Shown here: positions 1-7,055 of the stretch, one piece after another
How positions within the stretch are numbered: position 1 is the stretch's first letter
Layout: every line of letters begins with the position of its first letter
NCBI GenBank assembly: GCA_003164415.1
Contig: PLTK01000177.1
Coordinates: 138-17,195, forward strand
Direction: 5' to 3'
Origin: Methanobacterium sp.
GTDB lineage: Archaea; Methanobacteriota; Methanobacteria; Methanobacteriales; Methanobacteriaceae
Length of the DNA stretch: 17,058 nt
The notes under the pieces: generated by a model
Database searches by the model: none
What the model saw: only the letters and a program-made list of their open reading frames with translations
What the model was told of the DNA's origin: nothing
Position numbers and translations under genes: made by a program

Positions 1-95
1 CAAGTGCTGATTCTGTTTAGATTCTATTGAAATTTGCAGAAATTATAAATTCTGTTACAGATATCTTTCAATAGCTGCAGAAACTCCACCGCCTA

Positions 96-326
96 TCATG
101 AACCCCCTAACAATCCAAATATAATACACCCAGCTAAAATAGCTGTCCAAATAGGACTATTAAAAGGTTTTATATTTAAAATAATGATTATTCCAGTAAC
201 CAGGAGAAAAACGCATGCTGACCAGATCCAGAAAGTGAATAGGTCTATTAAAATAGTTAATATCCGAAACCAGAAGGATGTTTCGATCCATTTCCCATTT
301 AACCTCAAAATTTCATTAGACCACAA
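96..326 (-). CDS. Small two-helix membrane protein, possibly frameshifted at its 3' end
   Basis: A 76-residue hydrophobic protein with no recognised family. Two likely membrane helices are visible: roughly residues 20-50 (containing FTFWIWSACVFLLV) and 59-75. The only available start is TTG, preceded at short distance by AGGA, so the N-terminus is uncertain. The C-terminus is odd. The frame stops at TGA within TCATGA, directly after a run of five G. The -1 frame continues as FMIGGGVSAAIERYL and then TAA, which reads like a natural amphipathic tail. Either the protein ends at the glycines, or one G is missing from the run, or a short overlapping frame follows. The next gene upstream on the same strand (490-960) is separated by a likely terminator hairpin, so this is probably its own unit. 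That it encodes a membrane protein is fairly safe; its role is unknown. Confidence 0.5.
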   Translation of the reverse strand: MWSNEILRLNGKWIETSFWFRILTILIDLFTFWIWSACVFLLVTGIIIILNIKPFNSPIWTAILAGCIIFGLLGGS

Positions 327-439
327 ATCCTAATTATCTTGAACATAATTTGTTAATTTTTGTTGTTCAAAAAAAAATTATATGGATTGTAAGAATGAAT
401 TTAGCCATTTAAAAGAGTTATATTTAAAAAATAAATTTT

Positions 440-465
440 GTTTAGAGGGTTTAACCCCCCTAAAC
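440..465 (-). terminator. Hairpin plus T-rich tail after the secreted protein gene
   Basis: An inverted repeat lies 25 bases past the stop of the 490-960 gene: GTTTAG pairs with CTAAAC, followed by one mismatch and three G-C pairs. On the minus strand it is followed by AAAATTTATTTTTT. A hairpin followed by U-rich RNA fits a terminator for that gene. Archaeal termination relies mostly on the oligo-T, so the stem may only help. Confidence 0.5.
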
Positions 466-489
466 ATAGTTGAAGTATTTAGGAATTAA

Positions 490-960
490 TTAAACACTTG
501 CTGTAGTTGTTGTATTGTTGGTTACTGGATTTACAGGTAACACAGGGTGAATTGGTTTCGGTGTGTTAACTTTTTTAAGTAAGTATGCAATATTTGCTAC
601 TTCCCACTGTAATTCTTTGGTTTGTATACTGAATTTGTAGATATGTTTGTTTGCTGGTGATGTTGGATTTTTGAGGTAGTTGGTTATTTCTGTGTTGAGT
701 TTATTAGCTTGTTTTTGATCGTGATTTAATGCTACAAGTAATATTTTGTCTTTGGTGTTTTTGTTGTACTTTGCTTTTAATGTGTCAATCTTAGCTAAAA
801 GATTAGTTAATTCTTTCTGTGTTGTATTTAATTTTGTAATTTGCGTTGGAGTTAATACAACTGTTTTATTGGTTGTAGTTGTAGGTGTCGCTGCAAATAT
901 TGGTGCTGCACTTGCCAATATGGTAAGTACACAAAATGTCGCTATTAATTCTTTCTTCAT
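490..960 (-). CDS. Secreted threonine/lysine-rich helical protein with Sec signal peptide
   Basis: A 156-residue protein. The start is set at the ATG at 960 because GGAGGCGAAATAGTT lies directly before it; a further 13 codons open upstream lack such a site. Residues 1-23 form a classic Sec signal peptide: two Lys, a hydrophobic core, and a cleavage point near PIFA/A. The mature part begins with a TPTTTTNKT linker. A central region (about 38-130) is rich in Lys, Asn and Leu and looks mostly alpha-helical, perhaps coiled coil. The C-terminus is a Pro/Thr/Asn tail (PKPIHPVLPVNPVTNNTTTT). Several N-x-T sequons would allow N-glycosylation. No catalytic motif and no transmembrane anchor after the signal peptide are seen. 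It is likely an extracellular or pseudomurein-associated protein; the family is not recognised. A strong TATA box and palindromes precede it (990-1043). Confidence 0.75.
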   Translation of the reverse strand: MKKELIATFCVLTILASAAPIFAATPTTTTNKTVVLTPTQITKLNTTQKELTNLLAKIDTLKAKYNKNTKDKILLVALNHDQKQANKLNTEITNYLKNPTSPANKHIYKFSIQTKELQWEVANIAYLLKKVNTPKPIHPVLPVNPVTNNTTTTASV

Positions 961-989
961 AACTATTTCGCCTCCGATCCTTAAAATAT

Positions 990-1043
990 CCCATATCATG
1001 GGAACTTAGGATACTAAGTGATAACCTCACGATCACTTATAAA
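990..1043 (-). promoter_or_regulatory. Promoter and palindromic leader of the secreted protein gene
   Basis: Read on the minus strand, AAAACC-TTTATAAG (1049-1036) is a good archaeal BRE/TATA box, predicting a start of transcription near 1012-1016 and a leader of about 50 nt. Three inverted repeats sit at and after the TATA box: AAGTGAT/ATCACTT (1016-1022 with 1032-1038), CTTAG/CTAAG (1005-1009 with 1014-1018) and CCCAT/ATGGG (990-994 with 998-1002). Their position around the predicted start suits an operator or a structured leader. Confidence 0.55.
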
Positions 1044-1647
1044 GGTTTTGTTTTAAAATCTAAAAAAAGAGCCCATTAGAGTTCTGTTTTTAATTTAAAG
1101 TGCTCTTAAAAGGTATAATTTGTACTATTATTAACTGAGCCATATACTCTGCTATTTCTTCTAAATTAAACCTATAAAATCAAGATTTGGAAAAAAACAT
1201 ATTATCCAATCTTATCATCCCTACTTGTTAGGATATAAAATTACCAACCCCTACCATTAAATCATTAGAATAATCCATTAATAGCTTTAATCTACAAGTT
1301 AACAGGATAATAGATAATTTAGACACAATAATCTGTTTTTAATCATGAATGAAAATATTTTAAACTCTAAAACTATTCTATAGCCATATCTATTCATCCA
1401 TACCATTATAAATATTAAATTTACAGATTAAACATCTAATAAAGTTTAAAATGTAAATCTAACGTTAATTATTGTACTATTTTAAAAAATAAATCCACAG
1501 CTCTATTTCCGTTGATTTAAAATTTTTTTTTAGTCAAAAACTAAAAATTTCCTATAACTCATACACAAAATATAAACTTATTAGAAAGATGCACACTTAA
1601 ATTTAACATAGAATACTAGTTTCATTTAATGATTATTTCTAAATATA
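1044..1647. other. Long AT-rich spacer without recognisable gene
   Basis: About 600 bases with no open frame of plausible coding quality, no tRNA-like fold and no clear repeats; A/T runs dominate throughout. It separates the divergent secreted-protein gene from the ATPase cassette and presumably holds the cassette promoter near its right end, where I could not pick a convincing TATA box. Confidence 0.5.
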
Positions 1648-1836
1648 ATGGGGGTTTATATTATAGGAGAAAGTTTAAAAGTTCCAAAAACTGTTTTAGA
1701 GGATGTTTGGTTGGATACATTGTCAAAACTTAGGGATAATCCTAATTTTAACTCTGAACTAGTTGAAAAAATTGAATCCATGACCAAGGTGGGCATGATA
1801 AATTCTGATGATATCATTGTTCTTCTAAAGGATTAG
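1648..1836 (+). CDS. Small acidic protein encoded with the SMC-like ATPase
   Basis: A 62-residue acidic, probably helical protein, not recognised. It has no signal peptide, membrane segment or cysteine. The central part (VLEDVWLDTLSKL, then LVEKIESMTKVGMI) looks like two amphipathic helices followed by a short DDIIVLLKD tail. The ATG has no Shine-Dalgarno sequence upstream, so translation may be leaderless or start slightly differently. It ends 11 bases before the ATPase start, and the ATPase ribosome-binding site overlaps its end, so the two are almost certainly co-transcribed and translationally coupled. By analogy with other ATPase-effector cassettes it could be an inhibitor, a regulator or a complex subunit; that is inference from position only. 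Confidence 0.65.
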   Translation: MGVYIIGESLKVPKTVLEDVWLDTLSKLRDNPNFNSELVEKIESMTKVGMINSDDIIVLLKD

Positions 1837-1847
1837 GTGGTTATATT

Positions 1848-4295
1848 ATGAAACTTATAAAGCTTGAGATTCATAATTTCAGAGGGATTAGAAACCTTTT
1901 AATTAAGCCTGAAGGAGAAAATTTCCTGATATACGGCCCTAATGGCTCTGGTAAAAGTGCTGTTGTGGATGCAATTGATTTCCTTTTAACAGGACAAATA
2001 TCCCGTATGAAAGGTAGGGGAACCAAAGACATCAATTTAAAAAAACACGGCCCCCATGTTGATTACTCGGCCAAGGAGGCATTGATCAAAGCAACTATTA
2101 AGATTCATGGTTTGGAAGAATCTGTAGAAATAGAAAGGTCTCTAGATAATCCAACCAAATTGATATGTAATGAGTCTGTTAGAGACAAAATTCAGCCTGT
2201 TTTAGAGCTTGCAAGTCGAGGTCAGCATGTATTAACTAGACGTGAGATACTAAACTACGTTACAGCTGATTCAGGTACAAGGGGTAAACAGATACAAACA
2301 CTTCTCAAGATCACCGATGTGGAAAAAACCCGTAACATCCTTGTAAAAGTAAGAAATACACTCAAAAATAATTATCAAGGAGCTAAAAGTTCTTTAAATA
2401 CCATATCGGCTACAATCAATTCTAATATTGGAATAGAAAACTTTGATGAAGGAAAAATACTGGAATTTGTAAATATCAACAGGAGACATTTAAATGGAAC
2501 CCCCATTAAAGACATTAAATCAAATAAATTGAAAGAAGAAATAAAATATCTAACTATACCCTCAGATATCCAAATAAACATCCAATTATTAAAAAATGAC
2601 TTGTATAAACTGCAGAACATAAAATCAGATGAAAACATTGAGAATATGGGTAATATAATCCAGGAATTATATGAACTAAACCTTAAAATATCTTCTGATC
2701 ATAAATCAGAAGATGCATATGACCATCTTAAACTCACAAGAGTAGGATTGGATTTATTGTATGATGAGGGTAAATGTCCTCTTTGCGATACATCATGGGG
2801 GACCAGAAATCTTAAAGAACATCTAGAAAATAAAATAGAACTTCTAAAGGATGCAGCAGAAAACTTGGATAGGATAACCGAGTTATCAGAAAGTTTAATT
2901 TTGAAAGTTAATCATGTAATTGGAACCTTGAATGAACTAATAAAATCAACTGAAATATTGGGTTTAACAGAAGAACAAAGGATATTAGAAGTTTGGATTA
3001 AAGATTTAAAACTGTTTTTATCCACACTCGAGGAGGGTAATTATCCAGATCCAGAATTTGAGGGTAAGATTGTTGAAATATTGTTTGCACCGGCTAATTT
3101 AAAAGTTGTTTTGGATAATATCTATTCCAGTGCTTGTGGAAAGTTTAAAGAACCATCAGAAGAACAAACAGCATGGGATAATTTAACAAGACTCGAGGAA
3201 AACCTTAAAAATTATGAAAAGTCGATTAATGACTGTAAAAAATCATTTGAATCGTATGGAAGGGGTGAAATTCTTTTAAGTACTTTTTTAGAGTCTAAAA
3301 ATTCTATTTTGAATAATTTGTTCGCCGAGATCAAGGATCGTTTTGTTGAGCTTTACAAACATATTCATGGAATTGATGAAACAGAATTTGATGCACTTCT
3401 AATTTCAGAAGGTGCAGGAGTTGATTTTAAGGTTGATTTCCATGGTAGGGGAGTAAATTCTCCCAATGCACTTCACAGTGAAGGACATCAAGATACTATG
3501 GGTATTTGTCTGTATCTTGCACTGGCAGAAAGGCTTATCCAGGGATTTATTGACCTCATAATATTGGATGATGTGATGATGAGTGTAGATGCACCTCACA
3601 GAAGGGAGATCTGCAACTTACTCGCTAACTTTTTCAAGGGAAGGCAGTTCTTTATTACAACACACGACCAGACATGGGCAAGACAACTGCAATCTGAAGG
3701 TGTTATCCAGTCCAGAAATCGAATTGAATTTTCCAACTGGACCATTGAAGACGGTCCTTCATTAAATATATTGGGCGATATATGGGATGTAATAGATGAT
3801 GATCTCGGTAGTAATGATATTCCTGCTGCTGCAGCTAAGCTTAGAAGAGGATCTGAAGAATATTTCAGTCAAGTTTGTGCATCCCTACACGCTCCTGTTA
3901 GGTTTAAATTTAATGGACAGTATGAGTTGGGGGATTTGTTAAACGGGGCAATGTCAGAATATAGAAGTCAATTGAAACATGCCAAAAGCGCTGCCAGATC
4001 TTGGGAAAATTTTGAGGAACTGGAAAGACTGAAGAAAATTGAGGAACATTCAAAGGAGGTATTTGAAAGGATAAACCTTGAAAGATGGGCTGTAAATCCT
4101 GCAGTACATTTCAATGAAGATACGGATTTCACTCTCCAAGACTTCAAACCTGTTGTTGATACCTTCCGTGAACTATTTTCAATTTTCCAGTGCAGTAAGT
4201 GTGGTACATTTTTACATTTAGTAATTAACGGCCCTAAAGTTGAAGCGGTTAAATGTGACTGTGGAAACGTTACTTGGAATTTAAAGGATAAATAA
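1848..4295 (+). CDS. SMC/Rad50-like AAA ATPase with CxxC hook, candidate RloC-like nuclease region and C-terminal zinc ribbon
   Basis: An 815-residue ABC-type ATPase of the RecF/SMC/Rad50 class. The start has a good site, AGGTGG, nine bases upstream. Residues 1-60 carry the N-lobe with Walker A GPNGSGKS (30-37). A helical arm follows, with CPLC (C310, C313) in its middle like a short Rad50/RloC zinc hook. The returning arm leads to the signature region SEGHQD (544-549) and Walker B with D574-D575, followed by a switch histidine in FITTHDQTW. After the ATPase (from about 655) comes a helical region with R667-x3-E671 and N750-x3-H754, then a zinc ribbon (C782, C785, C803, C805). RloC and PrrC anticodon nucleases use an Arg-Glu-His triad in a HEPN fold; the match here is suggestive only. 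The arms are far shorter than in Rad50, and no Mre11 gene is adjacent. A defence role is likely but inferred. Confidence 0.85.
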   Translation: MKLIKLEIHNFRGIRNLLIKPEGENFLIYGPNGSGKSAVVDAIDFLLTGQISRMKGRGTKDINLKKHGPHVDYSAKEALIKATIKIHGLEESVEIERSLDNPTKLICNESVRDKIQPVLELASRGQHVLTRREILNYVTADSGTRGKQIQTLLKITDVEKTRNILVKVRNTLKNNYQGAKSSLNTISATINSNIGIENFDEGKILEFVNINRRHLNGTPIKDIKSNKLKEEIKYLTIPSDIQINIQLLKNDLYKLQNIKSDENIENMGNIIQELYELNLKISSDHKSEDAYDHLKLTRVGLDLLYDEGKCPLCDTSWGTRNLKEHLENKIELLKDAAENLDRITELSESLILKVNHVIGTLNELIKSTEILGLTEEQRILEVWIKDLKLFLSTLEEGNYPDPEFEGKIVEILFAPANLKVVLDNIYSSACGKFKEPSEEQTAWDNLTRLEENLKNYEKSINDCKKSFESYGRGEILLSTFLESKNSILNNLFAEIKDRFVELYKHIHGIDETEFDALLISEGAGVDFKVDFHGRGVNSPNALHSEGHQDTMGICLYLALAERLIQGFIDLIILDDVMMSVDAPHRREICNLLANFFKGRQFFITTHDQTWARQLQSEGVIQSRNRIEFSNWTIEDGPSLNILGDIWDVIDDDLGSNDIPAAAAKLRRGSEEYFSQVCASLHAPVRFKFNGQYELGDLLNGAMSEYRSQLKHAKSAARSWENFEELERLKKIEEHSKEVFERINLERWAVNPAVHFNEDTDFTLQDFKPVVDTFRELFSIFQCSKCGTFLHLVINGPKVEAVKCDCGNVTWNLKDK

Positions 4296-4299
4296 AGTT

Positions 4300-4322
4300 G
4301 ATTATATAATCCCATTATAATC
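4300..4322 (+). terminator. Short hairpin after the ATPase gene
   Basis: GATTATA (4300-4306) and TATAATC (4316-4322) form a 7-bp stem with a 9-base loop, starting five bases after the ATPase stop codon and followed by TTTG. The spacer beyond is rich in A (plus strand) and therefore T on the minus strand, which would suit termination of the convergent gene at 4405. Weak evidence. Confidence 0.3.
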
Positions 4323-4404
4323 TTTGTCCCAATATCCTAAAATGCATTACATTCCTTAACAATAAAAAAAATAAAAAAATAATAATAAACAATTTTTGGG
4401 ATTT

Positions 4405-4692
4405 TTAACCATCAACTGAATAGGATCTAATATCCACACCCTTTGCTAAAAGGGGTTCTATATTAACTTCAAACTGCAGGAATTGATCAGTTTTCATATG
4501 CTTGTTTAATGACTCAATATCCTTCCATTGTTCTAGCATAACCAAGGCATTTTCATCTTCAATATTTGCTAATAAATTGTAGTTAATACATCCCTCTTCT
4601 TTTCTAGTGGTTGAAATTAAATCCTTTGCCTCCAAAACAAAAGCCTCTTTCTTCCCATTTTTCACATGCATCATAGCAGTAACAATAATCAT
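4405..4692 (-). CDS. Antibiotic biosynthesis monooxygenase (ABM) domain protein, YgiN-like
   Basis: A 95-residue protein with the ferredoxin-like dimeric alpha/beta-barrel pattern of the ABM (PF03992) family. It begins with a beta strand MIIVTAMMHV, followed by a helix with KKEAF, then EEGCINYNLL, a second strand pair ending in MLEQWKDIESLNKHM, and a final helix of PLLAKG. Family members of this length act as quinol monooxygenases or small-molecule oxygenases, or have unknown substrates; in a strict anaerobe a quinone or redox-related role is only a guess. The start at 4692 is chosen because AGGAGGG lies nine bases upstream; an earlier ATG has no such site. It is transcribed alone, away from the cupin gene. 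Length and pattern match the family well. Confidence 0.85.
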   Translation of the reverse strand: MIIVTAMMHVKNGKKEAFVLEAKDLISTTRKEEGCINYNLLANIEDENALVMLEQWKDIESLNKHMKTDQFLQFEVNIEPLLAKGVDIRSYSVDG

Positions 4693-4748
4693 CAATATCC
4701 CTCCTAAATTAATTTGATTTATCACTTGTTTGTAAGTTAATTATCAAA

Positions 4749-4764
4749 TAATATATACCTTGAT
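4749..4764 (-). promoter_or_regulatory. Promoter of the ABM gene
   Basis: On the minus strand AAGGTATATATTATT is a BRE/TATA-like element. It predicts transcription start near 4728-4732 and a leader of about 35-40 nt that includes the GGAGGG ribosome-binding site. Confidence 0.45.
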
Positions 4765-5028
4765 ATAAATTAAAAATTCTAGATATGTCCTAGAATACAT
4801 GGTATTAAATAATAAACTCATTAAATCTGTGATTATTATTAAATAATTATTAAAAAATAGTTGAATTAGTTTTCAAATCCATAAAGAATAGAATTAGAAT
4901 ATTAAACATCTTAAAATCATCGGTCAATATTTTTTTAAACACCATTGTGAATTTTATTTTTATTGGAAAATGTCTTAAATTCTAAGTAGCTGGAAGATCA
5001 TAATATATGATTAAAGTAGATACCAATG
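4765..5028. other. AT-rich spacer between divergent small genes
   Basis: The divergent spacer between the ABM gene and the cupin gene. It is extremely A/T rich with ATTATTATTAAATAATTATTA-like low complexity around 4833-4855. A TATA-like stretch CATAATATATGA near 4999-5010 may serve the cupin gene. No gene or RNA was recognised. Confidence 0.4.
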
Positions 5029-5041
5029 GGGTGAAATTTTC

Positions 5042-5347
5042 ATGACGGACATTCCAGATGTTTTAGAAGTGGCAAAAAGTGGTTATGATTTACTTTTAGA
5101 AAATAAAAAAGTTAGAGTTATGGAAATAAGATTAAAGCCAGGAGAAAAGTCACCAATGCACAACCATCCAAATGACCATGTTATTTATGTTGTTAAGGAT
5201 GCTCAATTCAAATTAGGCTTTCCAAATGGAAAAAGTGACGTATTTGACCTTAAAAATGGTCAAGTTCTATGGATAGAAGCCGGATCACATCAAACAGAAA
5301 ATATTGGCCCTACAGATGGGCATTGTATTGTAGTCGAAACTAAATAA
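5042..5347 (+). CDS. Single-domain cupin protein
   Basis: A 101-residue protein with one cupin barrel. Motif 1 is visible as PGEKSPMHNHPNDHVIYVV, supplying H40, H42 and H46, with His rather than the usual Glu at the third ligand position. Motif 2 is GQVLWIEAGSHQTENIG with H83. Four histidines would make an all-His metal site, typical of small cupins whose substrates are unknown. GGGGTGA lies seven to eight bases before the ATG, which supports this start. The stop is 18 bases before the next start, so it forms a two-gene unit with the ABM-like protein at 5366. It is probably a cytoplasmic metal-dependent enzyme or sensor of a small molecule; the substrate cannot be read from the sequence. Confidence 0.85.
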   Translation: MTDIPDVLEVAKSGYDLLLENKKVRVMEIRLKPGEKSPMHNHPNDHVIYVVKDAQFKLGFPNGKSDVFDLKNGQVLWIEAGSHQTENIGPTDGHCIVVETK

Positions 5348-5365
5348 TCCAAAATGGGTGGTACT

Positions 5366-5650
5366 ATGATATATGCATTGGCTATACAAAAAATTAAGGA
5401 TTATGATAAATGGAAACAAGTATTTGATGAACACAGTAAAGTAAGAAAGGATGAAGGTTCTAATGGAGCTATTATCTATCGTAATTCAAACGATCCCAAA
5501 GAACTGGTTATCATTACAGAATGGAAAAATATGGAAAGTGCTAAAAATTTCTCATTATCCGAAGATCTTAAGATTACCATGAAAAAAGCGGGTGTAATTG
5601 GACTGCCAGAACTTCACTACCTAGAACAGATTGAAAAAACAGAATACTAA
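5366..5650 (+). CDS. Dimeric alpha/beta-barrel (ABM-like) small protein
   Basis: A 94-residue protein resembling the ABM/EthD-type dimeric alpha-beta barrel superfamily. It has strand MIYALAIQKI, helix YDKWKQVFDEHSKVRKDEG, strand NGAIIYRNSNDPKELVIITEW, and helix MESAKNFSLSEDLKITMKKAG ending in a PELHYLE strand. The start at 5366 is preferred because GGGTGGT lies five bases upstream; an ATG 12 bases earlier has no ribosome-binding site. It follows the cupin gene by 18 bases and is surely co-transcribed. Together with the divergent YgiN-like gene at 4405, it makes two barrel proteins and a cupin in one small cluster, which hints at a shared small-molecule or redox-stress function. No catalytic residues can be named. 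Confidence 0.75.
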   Translation: MIYALAIQKIKDYDKWKQVFDEHSKVRKDEGSNGAIIYRNSNDPKELVIITEWKNMESAKNFSLSEDLKITMKKAGVIGLPELHYLEQIEKTEY

Positions 5651-5765
5651 AAAACAAAAAAAATTATTCGTCAAAAACATCAAAAAAATCTATATATGAT
5701 ATTTTAAATGCTTTAGAAATTATATTTTAACTTAGGAAAATTATTATTCAAAAAGGTGAAAAAAA

Positions 5766-5996
5766 ATGGTTGCAAAAACAGAATTGAAACAGAAGGTTAT
5801 TGGAATTGGTTTTGAAGATGATTTAATTGTCAGGTCACAAAGAGGTAAAGCATACAGTGTCAAACTAAAAAAAGGCATTGAAATAGATACGGATAGTTTA
5901 ATGAAAAAAGAATCTAACGAAACTGTCTGGGCAACTATTGATACCGGGGAAGATACCTGGGTTATTACCGACGTGGAAATAGAAAAGGATAATTAA
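5766..5996 (+). CDS. Small beta-rich protein of unknown function
   Basis: A 76-residue soluble protein, not recognised. AAGGTGAA stands just before the ATG and supports the start. The sequence alternates hydrophobic and charged residues in short strands (KVIGIGFEDDLIVRS, KAYSVKLKKGIEI, TVWATIDTGEDTWVITDVEIE), suggesting a small beta barrel. There are no cysteines, signal peptide or membrane segment. It is separated from the ABM-like gene by 115 bases of A-rich DNA, so it probably has its own promoter. Coding looks real from codon use and the ribosome-binding site. No function can be assigned. Confidence 0.65.
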   Translation: MVAKTELKQKVIGIGFEDDLIVRSQRGKAYSVKLKKGIEIDTDSLMKKESNETVWATIDTGEDTWVITDVEIEKDN

Positions 5997-6145
5997 AAAT
6001 TATTTGAAAATAAAATAACATTATCACATTTTTTTTATATAAACGATTAGTATCATATAAAAGGTTATTTAATGCTTTTAGATTCTGACAAATACCATTT
6101 TAATGATTTTTTTGTTAAAAATATTAATAATATCCATTTACTGTA

Positions 6146-6817
6146 TCAGCTTATTTGTTTGGATATTAAATACAGTTTAACACCCGTCACTAAAATCCAG
6201 ACCCATAATATTATGATAAATATCCTTTGGCTAACTCCAGGATAGATATTATAAAAAATGGTTATTATAAGTAAAATTTGTAAAATAATGAACAGCACAC
6301 CAGTTGCAAGTGAATATTTACTATACCCTCCCCAAATTATGTGGTCTTCACTTTTTAAACCCCAACCTATTAAAAGTAAACCCGATATATAAGCTATGAT
6401 GGTAACGGCAAATCCTATAACAGTTAAAAGATTATATGGTATTATTACAAGATAATTTTCTGATAATAATCCTAGTAACGCGAGTAATCCTCCTAAAAAC
6501 ACACCTGAACCAAATATTAACACCGACCACACACCAAGTTTCAACATTCCATTTCGAGGTGAGGGTAAACCAATTCGAAGACCGAAACCCAATCCAACCG
6601 ATAGAATACCTAAAACAACAAATACAAGGTTTTGTATCGTTGAATAAAAACCAACAGTAACAGGACTAATATAATCACTGTTGCCATTATATCCAGGGCT
6701 GATAATTGCTGCTACTATTAACCATACAGCAAATAATAGCATTGGGATCATACCACAAATAGAATAAAATAGGAGTTTGTATGGTTTTTCAATTAGAATG
6801 TCGGTGGTATTATCCAT
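6146..6817 (-). CDS. DUF998-type six-helix membrane protein
   Basis: A 223-residue integral membrane protein. About six hydrophobic helices are visible, around residues 17-40, 57-80, 92-118, 124-150, 166-190 and 198-218. The first loop carries SPGYNGNSDYISPV followed by a small-residue-rich helix, a layout I associate with the DUF998 family; the assignment is from memory. The family has no established biochemical role. The ATG at 6817 is chosen because GTGAT lies five bases upstream; a GTG three codons earlier would place that site inside the gene. It is transcribed away from the iron-sulfur protein gene at 7056. Membrane location is certain; the family assignment is likely. Confidence 0.75.
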   Translation of the reverse strand: MDNTTDILIEKPYKLLFYSICGMIPMLLFAVWLIVAAIISPGYNGNSDYISPVTVGFYSTIQNLVFVVLGILSVGLGFGLRIGLPSPRNGMLKLGVWSVLIFGSGVFLGGLLALLGLLSENYLVIIPYNLLTVIGFAVTIIAYISGLLLIGWGLKSEDHIIWGGYSKYSLATGVLFIILQILLIITIFYNIYPGVSQRIFIIILWVWILVTGVKLYLISKQIS

Positions 6818-7010
6818 ATAAATCACACTTTGTAATTCTAGTTAAATTATTTATCTTTACATTATAAAACTTTAATTTACTCATTATTACTGATATATTA
6901 TACTATACATCATAAACTAAATCCATATATCCGGTTATTATAGAAAGCTTTATGGTTGATTTAGTTAGATATAATTTTATTGATAATAATTGTCATTCAA
7001 TTTTTATTAT

Positions 7011-7052
7011 AGGAGGACAATTTATGAGGAATATTCATTGATGGGGGTTTAA
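7011..7052 (+). promoter_or_regulatory. Strong ribosome-binding site feeding two minimal reading frames upstream of the iron-sulfur gene
   Basis: TAGGAGGACAATTT (7010-7023) is among the best Shine-Dalgarno sequences in the window, but the ATG it serves (7024) opens only MRNIH and stops at TGA. That stop overlaps a second ATG (TGATG, 7041) in the frame of the downstream gene, which reads MGV and then TAA (7050). The main gene then has to begin at TTG 7056. This may be a translated leader or the remains of an older start. Confidence 0.45.
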
Positions 7053-7055
7053 ATA

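Noticed and set aside
746..1009. Plus-strand open frame of 87 codons opposite the secreted protein gene
   Set aside because: It is antisense to a gene with a clear signal peptide and ribosome-binding site, has a Val/Phe/Leu-rich composition produced by that gene's Thr/Lys codons, and has no ribosome-binding site.
1044..1647. Search for tRNA, ncRNA or a hidden small gene in the long spacer
   Set aside because: No cloverleaf, GC-rich island, or ribosome-binding site with an open frame was found; A/T-rich DNA of methanogen spacers explains it.
1848..4295. Calling the ATPase Rad50
   Set aside because: At 815 residues the arms are too short, no Mre11 gene is adjacent, and the protein has an extra C-terminal region with a zinc ribbon. 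The CPLC hook alone is not enough.
3968..4315. Minus-strand open frame of 115 codons inside the ATPase gene
   Set aside because: It is fully antisense to the conserved C-terminal part of the ATPase, with no initiation signal and no coherent protein pattern.
4833..4855. Possible repeat or CRISPR-like structure in the ATTATTATTAAATAATTATTA stretch
   Set aside because: It is plain A/T low complexity without regular spacer-repeat units.
7024..7041. Reading the MRNIH frame as a simple frameshifted N-terminus of the iron-sulfur gene
   Set aside because: Joining that frame to the gene would need to pass the stop at 7039 and also change frame after the TAA at 7050, so one indel does not repair it.
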